A DNA stretch of 64,000 nucleotides from Ypsolopha sequella (Eukaryota; Arthropoda; Insecta; Lepidoptera; Ypsolophidae), in the NCBI GenBank assembly GCA_934047225.1, contig OW203986.1:21951221-22015220 (forward strand), in the 5' to 3' direction. A program made the position numbers and the translations under genes. Shown piece by piece: positions 56,654-64,000 of this stretch. The notes below the pieces were generated by a model that had not been told where the DNA came from, did no database searches, and was given only the letters and a program-made list of their open reading frames with translations. Positions within the stretch are counted from its first letter, which is position 1; the number at the start of each line of letters is the position of its first letter.

Positions 56654-57563
56654 GTAGCAATACCACGAGTTTAGATCCCACGGGTTTCAATAATAAAAAT
56701 AAGGCTGCCTCGGTGCATAATTTATACTATTGCTTCGTGACCTCAGAGTCAACAAGAACCCATGTTGTTTTTCTGTTGTTTTTGTGTTGTTCAGGCTTAC
56801 TGATAGCACTGCGGAAATACTAATAATATCAAAGATATTGAAATTTTGGTATAACCCGAATTAAAAATGGCGTCGTTTACTTGTGTCTGCATTGAACTGT
56901 GATAGAGTCAGCATAAAAATTTGTTGCTTTAGTATTATTTTGTATGGAGTAAGCTGCACAGTATACTTTTTTGCATGCAGTACCTTTGGGTATGGAACCC
57001 TAAAAACAATGCTTTTACTAACTACACATAATGTTACAATGATAATATGATGATGAATGATGATAAAAATTATGATAAATTGATTTTTAATCACGACAAT
57101 ATGTTGCTTTTCGGTTCTTGACCGCCATCTTAAATATCTCACTTCCGGCCAAGATCTCGAGTTTTCGGATTCAGCGGAGTCGAATTAGCTAGAAAACACC
57201 TGTTACCCAAAATTAATATGGTTTGCTTCTCGAACTGAATTTTTGAATTCTAGAACAGTATACCTTTAAAAATGAAAAGTGCGACTCGGGAATTAAAAGT
57301 TATTGCCCACATATTTATTGGACTATTAGGGGAAGTACCACAGGTAATAAAGATATTTAGTCATCTATTACTATTATCTATTATCTATGAAAAACCAATT
57401 CGTATAATCAGTCGCATTTTATTAAGATACTACGTTTCGCCCGTGGCTCTGCCCGCGTTAACTCAATTTTTGCCCCGTTTTTGGCTTAGCGGTTATTTTA
57501 TCAACACCACTATAGCCTATATGTTATAGTATTTATTCTGCACTTTACATAAATATAATTTTA
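56654..57563. other. No gene supported
   Basis: A GGGTTCCGT scrap lies near 56983-57005. The frame at 57272-57529 (MKSATRELKVIAHIFIG) has a donor-like CACAG|GTAATA at 57343 but no partner exon or domain; I leave it unassigned. Confidence 0.35.
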
Positions 57564-57644
57564 AACGCTATATTTCGACCCCTTAAATGGAGTCGTCATC
57601 ATTCGCCCGATGACGACCCCACTGAGGGGTCGAAATATAGCGTT
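57564..57644. repeat. Imperfect hairpin (ATATTTCGACCCC)
   Basis: AACGCTATATTTCGACCCCT pairs with AGGGGTCGAAATATAGCGTT; the inner GTCGTCATC / GATGACGAC also pairs. It resembles the 28.0-kb hairpin in layout. Confidence 0.8.
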
Positions 57645-57991
57645 ATATCCCCTTGATGCGCTAGTTAGCCGGCTGATTAGGTTGACTAGAGTCTTCAGGC
57701 GACGGTCTCCAGGTGTTCACGAAAGGTCAAAGATATATCTAGGATGACACCTAGGTATTTTGGGAAAAAATTATGGCGTACTAATTTTCCACAGAATCTC
57801 ACCCGAAGTTCACTGCGAGCCAGACTGTTGGAGAGATGAAAGGCAGGCGCTTACTTCAATTTTTGTAAGGTTTGGTTGTGTAGTATTTCAGATAGCACAG
57901 CTTCTGCATCTTCAAACTATTTCCCTTGGAAAGCCAAGGCTTGGCTTCAGTACAATAACCCATTTCAATTAAAAATTTAATAAAAATAAAT

Positions 57992-58162
57992 AGTAAAAAA
58001 CAAGACTGGCATAATTTCAAAATGAATTTAGCAACAGTGCAGTCAGTGGACAGCTCTACATTGGATACGTGTTGTATTGTATGTCCCCTGACTGCACTGG
58101 GTGTCGTTACTCTAACTTCATTTTTAAATTATAGCAGTCGTGTTTTTTTAATATTTTTTATT
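57992..58162. mobile_element. Foldback MITE
   Basis: 'aaacaagactggcataattt' pairs with 'aaattatagcagtcgtgttt', and the inner 'agtgcagtcagtggaca' with 'tgtcccctgactgcact'. About 170 bp. Non-coding. 57645-57991 shows only a 70-codon frame without features. Confidence 0.7.
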
Positions 58163-59299
58163 ATCTATTTTTATTTAATACTTTTATAGCCAGTGCCAAT
58201 CTAAATATAGAGATTCTAATGACACCTCATTCATCCGATTTGGTTAAAGCGTTCAAAAGATATGATGAACCCTGAAAACAATACATTCTTTTCTTGCGAG
58301 CAGTGTGTAAAAATATTCAATGTACAGACACAACTTTTTCACTGCTTTATTATACACCTACCTATTAGTATAGATTATAAGCAATTTCTCAAACAGAGAT
58401 AACAGCACTTATTGATAACACTATTTAAGTACCTTCTAATAAGTGTATATCGACTTAGATTTGTTTAGTTTTATCAATATGTTTAGGAATTTGCAGTAAG
58501 AGAGCTTACATTATTTTATTTTATCACTTTATTTCTAGTACCATGATATCATTATTATTGTATGCCAACATGGGACTATTGCAAACATGCCTCAGAATTA
58601 CTTTTACAATTTGTACAATTTCCGTAGATGAAAGGTTTGAATCTAATTAACACACCGCGCCAACCTGTTATTCTGCTGCCAAATAAATTTGTTAAACAAT
58701 AACCAATATGTAGTACTTAAAATTACAACGGTTAACTATGCTCAAATATGGCTTCTCCTGATTGGTCTGGTCTAACTAGTAGCGAAGGCGAACAAACACT
58801 ACCAATTAGAGATAATACTATAATTTTCTTATGACACAACGCAACCTGTGACCTGTTCCCATCAGAGTAAAGTGGGTCAAATTTCTAAGTTTAACTTTAA
58901 GAAACTACATAATCGATTCAAATCTATTTGTTACTTAAAGTTCAGTAACAAAGCACATTATATGTACTGTGTTATTGAACTATATTGGCTAATTAATAAA
59001 TAAAATGAACAGTTTAAAAATATCGCTTAAAGTTATCCTTCATAAACCGTACTTGACAATTGCCTAAAAACCTCTGCATTATCATTGTCTGTCGTCATTA
59101 AATGATAAATACCTAACTATATATCAAAACTCAAATCTTACATCAAACAAACTATTACTACCATAGATAATCCTAAAAGGATTATTAAAAACAAAAGATT
59201 TATTTTATAAGTTTCTTGTGATTTATAGACAAAATATTATAACTATACGATAAACAACAATAATTTTATTAATATCTGTTTAACAAGTGTTTTATCAAT
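58163..59299. other. No gene seen
   Basis: AT-rich spacer left of the adenylate cyclase gene. No repeat family in common with the rest of the window was recognised here. Confidence 0.5.
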
Positions 59300-59533
59300 T
59301 TTAATCAACTAGGTACGTAGATATTTCAGCATGGACAGGTGAAGTTCTAGGTGATTCAGTATCGTTATCGACAGCTAACGTGTTACCAGTTTTACTATGT
59401 TGTGTGGTTATTTTATGGATTTTTTTTTGGTTGTTTTCATAAATTCGTCTGTGTTTATAACATTGGATTGGTGAAATCTGTCTTTCACTGAGAATTGTGT
59501 ATTTTGATAAGATATTTTGTGACGTTAAAAATG
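59300..59533 (+). promoter_or_regulatory. Possible promoter and start-codon exon
   Basis: The candidate first exon ends AAAAATG|GTAAGC, the ATG at 59531-59533 lying immediately before a strong donor. Joined to the exon at 60982 (phase 0) this gives Met followed by the adenylate cyclase frame with no upstream conflict. GTGATTCAGTATCG near 59351 includes a TCAGT initiator-like match. Both are inference; transcript data would decide. Confidence 0.35.
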
Positions 59534-60981
59534 GTAAGCTTGTATATTTTTATTTGATGTATGAAACTTAAATTATACTCATTAGAATTTACAAGAAATT
59601 TGAGATTAAATTTGACACTATTAAGACACAATGTTATGATATGTATCAATGTTTAATAAAATAAGTTTCGTAGTAAAATGTATAAACAAGCGTTATTTTA
59701 AAATATTATATTTAGTAGTTCAGTTGAAATTAATTATACTACCTATGATTATTAATTAATTCCTTATAAAGTTGTTCGACCCCCTAAATAAAACCACGTT
59801 TCACCTCTTATACAAGTTAAATATGATGATAAATTAATTATTTAAAATTATGCAATCGTTTTTTTTTTTTCTTTATTTTGTTAAGTAAACAGGTTATGGA
59901 TTCTTACATCTAACACATTTTGTTTCTTTAGTTATTTAATTTGTTGTAAAATCCTACTGTAATTGTATAATATTTCAGATAAATTTATGAATAAACGATA
60001 AAAAAACACAATTTAAAGCATTTCAATCGTCATAAGGCGAATCGAAAATATAATATATGACCTATTTCGTATTTCTAATAAAAATATATTCATAAAGATC
60101 GATAGAAACAAAGAATTCTTAACCTTATACCAAAAATTATTACATAAAAGGGTTATGAATTAAATGGATAAACTCCCGATATCTTTTGTTAGAAAACAAT
60201 TAATGTATTTAATTTAATTTATTACACTTTTGTACATTCACGTTAAAACTAAGAAAAAATGTGTAACAAAAGATATTGTCTACAAGGTGGCACTTATAGC
60301 TAAAAGCAATATCTATCTTAGGGTAAAATAATGCGAGGGTCAATAAATAATGATTAAATACAGAATGCAACTTGTTACATCTATAAAATTATATTAAATA
60401 TAGCTAGGTATCTACTTATTTCAACATATAGTTAGTAAAAATACATAAACATAGATAACTACATACACACACTTACATAAATAATAATAATGTACAGAAA
60501 GATTGGATAATTACCTGAAGTTTTATTTCGATGGGTATTTCGTTATACTCCCCTATTCGTAGGTAAAGTCCTCAGAATAGGGTATTCTGAGGTATATGCA
60601 ATTATTAAACTTCAATTTCATACTTTGTTTGTTAACCAAACTTCTTTCACATTTCGTTTTACGCTTTCTGTTCACGTTTAACGTTTCTGTTCTTCCGCTG
60701 CCATGCATCTGAATCTAAACAAGGTTTGCATCTGAAGACCTTCATTTTTTCAGATTATAATAACATTTCTATTGTCTAGTGCTACATACAATCTAATTTT
60801 GCATTTTGAAGAAAATGCACTTTATTATTTACTAACTACTTTACACCCAACCGGTTTCGAAAATCAATTCATTATCAAGGGTTTTTAGATATTTTCCACA
60901 CAAACTACGTGCTGTAAACGAAGTCTCTTCAAGATGCCGACAATCGCAAGTATAAATTACCATCTAATTTTGGTTTCACAG

Positions 60982-61158
60982 GAAGGCCGAAGTCAGACCC
61001 AAGGGTCTGTGGTGCTGCAGATCAGCGCTCTAGAGCTAATTGCTCGATACTCCATGAACTCTGGTCGTCAGACCAGTGTGTTATCTTCTCTTCATGAGTT
61101 CCGGATGCATGAAGCAGAGCAATCAGGAAGTAAGGAATGGAATTGGAAGTATTTGAGG
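60982..61158 (+). CDS. Adenylate cyclase exon, N-terminal
   Basis: 177 nt, 59 codons, phase 0 at both ends (acceptor TTTCACAG, donor TTGAGG|GTATGT). The frame begins EGRSQTQGS and ends GSKEWNWKYLR. It is a cytoplasmic, hydrophilic segment with no membrane stretch, as expected ahead of the first membrane domain of an animal adenylate cyclase. Identification depends on continuity with the next exon, which carries the ELExLYxxY pattern. GC content and codon use stand out from the surrounding intron. A decayed partial copy of its 3' half lies 100 bp downstream. Alternative: another multi-pass membrane protein with a similar juxtamembrane motif. Confidence 0.65.
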
Positions 61159-61239
61159 GTATGTCACACTAGATATACATGTGTGCACTAACGTTCATAT
61201 TAATAGTTACTTCATGATCTTTGGACAGACAAAAGAGCT

Positions 61240-61370
61240 GTCTTCTTTTCGAGAGATCGAGATGCAGTAATGTGAGCAATCAGGGAGTAAGGAGTGAAAT
61301 TGGAAATATGTATCTCAGGATATGTCACACGAGGTGTAGTACACATAGTTCATATTCATAAGTATTCATT
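61240..61370 (+). pseudogene. Decayed partial duplicate of the preceding exon
   Basis: 'gagcaatcagggagtaagga' followed by 'gtgaaattggaaatatgtat' mirrors the end of the exon at 60982-61158 ('gagcaatcaggaagtaagga', 'atggaattggaagtatttg'). The similarity runs on into intron sequence ('atgtcacac', 'ttcatatt'). The donor equivalent is AGG|ATATGT instead of AGG|GTATGT, and the copied frame has TGA in place of TGG, so it cannot serve as an exon. Confidence 0.75.
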
Positions 61371-61386
61371 AGATAGTCTATCCTCT

Positions 61387-61690
61387 GTTGCAAGTGGTAG
61401 AGCGCTCCCGTGCTCACCCAGAGGTCTTGGGTTCAATCCCCGCAGCGCACATTAATTTGTCTTCTGTCTGCGTGCCTTCTGACGTCAAGCTGTTGGTCTA
61501 TTTGTGCCCAAAGTACGGTGATAAGATTCTCCACCTATCACGTTCGGTACGTAATAATCTTCCGTGAAAAATGGGTTTACCAATTGAGGACTTTAAGTTT
61601 CAATTCACAGTTCACATTTGGAAACACCTCTGAAACCCCCGCAGGGCTTCATGTCGTGACGACATGTTTATGAAGTACGGAAAAGTGCAC
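61387..61690 (+). mobile_element. tRNA-derived SINE in the cyclase intron
   Basis: The head (61390-61450) has GTTGCAAGTGGTAGAGCG (A-box-like) and CTTGGGTTCAATCCCCG (B-box-like). The body follows with 'gtgcccaaagtacggtgata', 'ctcacacctatcacg'-like text and ends 'ttcatgtcgtgacgacatg'. Same family as 39985-40312, in sense orientation within the intron. Confidence 0.7.
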
Positions 61691-61924
61691 TCGCCTAAAG
61701 TGCACTTGTCACTGTACGTAAAGAAGCCGAGATAGCGAAGGAAATACAGCTCGTATATAAAACATCATTTTTATTGGGCTATTAGAATCCCCAATCTACA
61801 TGTAAATGAAAAATTGTTTTAAAATTAAATTAAATAAAATGAAAAACATATTTAAATTTCAGAATATGCATGACTCCAATACATCAACTAGGAACAGTTA
61901 TTCAATAAAACTTTTGATTTACAG

Positions 61925-62071
61925 GATCAATTTGACCAGAAGGAACTGGAGGGTCTATATCGGAAGTACGACGATAAACTGAAAGAATCTTTGATTTACA
62001 TCTACATATCGTTATTGGTGCTGTTTTCTACAACACACATGGTTTTAGTAGTCGTCAGTACATACAGAGAG
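61925..62071 (+). CDS. Adenylate cyclase exon, first membrane segment
   Basis: 147 nt, 49 codons, acceptor TTGATTTACAG, donor GAG|GTTAAA (weak after the GT). The product runs DQFDQKELEGLYRKYDDKL, then a hydrophobic stretch (SLIYIYISLLVLFSTTHMV onward) of about 24 residues, then STYRE. The F..(K/N)ELExLY.(K/R)Y pattern immediately before the first membrane helix is characteristic of animal class III adenylate cyclases, which make cAMP at the plasma membrane. The isoform cannot be fixed from this segment. Phase 0 at both ends keeps the frame with its neighbours. Confidence 0.7.
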
Positions 62072-62479
62072 GTTAAAAAAATTCTTTTATTAATTTTACG
62101 TTTGTGCAATATCATGAATTTAGAAACTTTTTAGCTCCCCTTTTTGATTTTATTTTTTTTGTCTTTTTTTGGAACTGTTTGATAAAGAATTTTATAGTTT
62201 GCATATGTATCAACTCTTTTTAATTTGTCAGAAAATAAACATAAACTGCTCCTTAAGTTTAACAACCATGGAACAACCTTCGTTACACTAAAGAACCAAG
62301 GTAGGTACTGTCCGTGCATTATTTGATAAAAATCCTGTCAAATTGATTATCTGAATTCGTTAATCCACACATAGTTCAAGATCAATATTCATTATTATTT
62401 AGCCTTACTGTAGATTAAAAACAAAAATATATACTAAAATTGTAAATTTTAGGAAAGATTATATTTTCTAAATTATAAA

Positions 62480-62770
62480 ATCCCATTGCTGAGCAAAGGC
62501 CTCACCCATCCTGCTCCAGTCAGCCTGTGGACGTTATTCTCTTCCACAGTTTTCGGCTACACTTCTCCAGTTCCGTACTTATCTATGATTCCGTACTTGG
62601 TCTCTGGGAGACCATTTAGTTACATCTGGTCCATCTGTTGTTTTTATGTCTCATCACATGTCCCGGCCATTCCTATTTTAACTTTTTGGCTTGCCGTATC
62701 ACACCTAATAAGCCAGTCTTCGTTTTTAGTTTTAAGTTGGATACCTTATCCAGCAGTCTTTTTCTAAGCA
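62480..62770 (+). repeat. Lepidopteran 'GCTGAGCAAAGGCCTC' repeat
   Basis: Contains 'cccattgctgagcaaaggcc' and 'gtcagcctgtggacg', a very common moth and butterfly repeat derived from a non-LTR element. The 93-codon frame at 62486 is repeat text. It lies in the cyclase intron. The rest of this intron (62072-62479, 62771-63062) has no further feature. Confidence 0.6.
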
Positions 62771-63062
62771 TGCTTTTCTCTGCGTAACTTTAATTCGGTT
62801 AATTGTCTGCTTATTTAAAGAACTATTTATTATTTTTTTATTTGTTGCAAATGTCGGCAGCAACCAACGAACTAATAAATAATTTAGCTTGTTGGCAGCA
62901 ACTGCTTCATCGAACACTTTTCTTTAACTTTTTGGAGAATTAAAGAGTTTCATGTCACGGTTCAGTTGGTAAAATAGTCTTAGAGTTATGTTGCAGCCGT
63001 TCAAACGGACAGACGACGTCAACAATTTTGATCGAAACGTTCATTTATTTATTTAATTTCAG

Positions 63063-63228
63063 CTAGTACAATGGCATTCGACATACCTTTCTATGGCGAT
63101 GTATATTTTGAGAATTGCTGTTCCATCTTTATTTCTATGGAAAGGATTCTACGAACCAATGAAGCAAAAATACTTTTGGATGCCGATTTTCGTTACTTTT
63201 GTAATCACATTGGACCTAGTAGTAACAG
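63063..63228 (+). CDS. Adenylate cyclase exon, further membrane segments
   Basis: 166 nt, acceptor TTTAATTTCAG, donor ACAG|GTAACT; enters in phase 0 and leaves with one base carried. The product runs LVQWHSTYLSMAMYILRIAV, then a polar loop (FYEPMKQKYFW) and a second hydrophobic run (MPIFVTFVITLDLVV). Two membrane helices with a short charged loop fit helices 2 and 3 of the first six-helix domain of a transmembrane adenylate cyclase. The catalytic C1 and C2 domains would lie beyond this window. Uncertainty comes from the lack of any catalytic residue in view. Confidence 0.65.
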
Positions 63229-63344
63229 GTAACTTGTGAATTGAAATTTTTTCGAGCGATGAGAATCTGTTTTTCACTGACATGATTTCATGATGACATC
63301 AAAAATGATTTACCTACCTGAATATATACCAAGTATTTGTTTAA

Positions 63345-63563
63345 GAGCGGATTCGCAGCCAAATAGTGAAAAACCCGCCTTTTTCTAATTCATCAAAACA
63401 GAACACTTAAATTTAAAATTTACTAAATAGTTAGGTATATAGGTACAATACATAGGTAATAAGGTTTTGTTAAATAACTATCGAGTGAATTTTTAATTTA
63501 AGTGTTCTGTTTCGATTAATTAGAAAAAGGCGGGTTTTTCACAATCCGGCTGCGAAACCGCTC
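63345..63563. mobile_element. TTAA MITE family, copy C (219 bp)
   Basis: Begins GAGCGGATTCGCAGCC and ends ATCCGGCTGCGAAACCGCTC, flanked exactly by TTAA (63341-63344 and 63564-63567). The central inner inverted block of copies A and B has been lost. It sits in an adenylate cyclase intron. Confidence 0.85.
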
Positions 63564-64000
63564 TTAAGGTGATTGTTTTGTTATGACCCAGATAAAACTA
63601 TTTTTTAAGTACCCGCAGCTGCTTTAAAGCCCTTTATAATGATCCGATGCTAAATTAATTTCCCTATATTTATTAACCTACCGAATCATACTGGGTGAAG
63701 AAACTTTTTTAATTTTAATTTTGCTATGATATGAAAGTATTTATTTTCTTTTGAGTATCACATTCTTTTATTTTCCTAATGTTGTACTCGAGGAAAATCG
63801 AGGTTTTTCTACTATTAGTAAGCTCTTCGCCATATTTTCATTGCACATCATATTTTTGGTCCTATTGAATCTAGGTAAGACAATATTGATCAAGTGTCTG
63901 TCACTTACGTCGTCCCACTGGGTGCATTATTTTCATTATTTAGCATGCGGCTTATATGTGAGGTGTCCATCACTTTGGCACGTTGAAAACGTCGGTTAAA
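63564..64000. other. Intron or unresolved exon sequence
   Basis: 63790-63873 encodes a hydrophobic stretch (LFAIFSLHIIFLVLLNL) followed by a good donor (CTAG|GTAAGA), which could be the next membrane helix of the cyclase. The apparent acceptors do not give a phase compatible with the previous exon without a stop, so I do not call it a CDS. Confidence 0.25.

Noticed and set aside
61390..61450. Possible tRNA gene (GGTTCAATCCC)
   Set aside because: A/B boxes are SINE-head-like and are followed directly by the SINE body; no CCA-side acceptor pairing seen.
62486..62767. 93-codon hydrophobic-looking open frame
   Set aside because: Corresponds to a common lepidopteran repeat, not to a cyclase exon; phase and splice sites do not fit.
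63790..63873. Next adenylate cyclase membrane exon
   Set aside because: Hydrophobic and with a good donor, but every visible acceptor gives a stop or wrong phase with the previous exon.
1..64000. A defence system or biosynthetic operon of bacterial type
   Set aside because: No operonic gene arrangement, no bacterial coding density; features are those of an insect genome.

Overview
This is a eukaryotic window. AT-rich, intron-bearing DNA filled with interspersed repeats points to an insect, and the repeat content points to a moth or butterfly (Lepidoptera). Supporting repeats include the GGGTTCCGT / GAGTCNGACTCGC family, the tRNA-derived SINEs with a GTGCCCAAAGTACGG body, RTE-like fragments with 'cgagcgaagccgcg', and LINE 3' ends with a TTTGAA tail. 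There is no bacterial gene organisation, no CRISPR array and no convincing free-standing tRNA or rRNA gene. Nothing was aligned to a database; family names rest on motifs recalled from memory.

Only one ordinary host gene is convincing. It lies at the right edge on the plus strand: exons at 60982-61158, 61925-62071 and 63063-63228 join in frame and look like the N-terminus and first membrane segments of a transmembrane adenylate cyclase. A small exon ending ATG|GTAAGC at 59533 may supply the start codon. The gene continues beyond 64000.

Everything else is mobile or decayed DNA. 1-7 kb: a non-autonomous hAT element carrying a shared repeat (R1), LINE and RTE scraps, and a large hairpin. 7199-11173: a full-length, apparently intact DNA transposon (24-bp terminal inverted repeats, ATAT target duplication, three-exon transposase of about 785 aa), probably Sola-like. 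11.3-17.4 kb: a foldback element, a second hAT element, a LINE 3' end split by a 1.5-kb transposon studded with GTTGACA motifs, a perfect 59-bp palindrome, and a TTAA-flanked MITE. 17.9-31.1 kb: mostly anonymous AT-rich DNA with an inverted-repeat element containing a tRNA-like box, SINEs, MITEs and a truncated LINE reverse transcriptase sitting inside a terminal-inverted-repeat element. 32507-35619: a small LTR retroelement (minus orientation) with near-identical 196-bp LTRs and a TAGGT target duplication, lacking pol but encoding a small putatively acylated single-pass membrane protein. 37.5-47.5 kb: a nest of hAT, mariner, MITE, LINE, SINE and Helitron remains. 47.7-59 kb: MITEs, tandem duplications and repeats with no gene seen.

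The elements do not form a pathway; the window is best read as a stratified record of insertions next to a host gene. The most unusual items are the intact Sola-like element, the pol-less LTR element with its small membrane protein, the perfect 59-bp palindrome, the GTTGACA-array transposon, the TTAA MITE family, and a decayed duplicate of an adenylate cyclase exon inside that gene's own intron.
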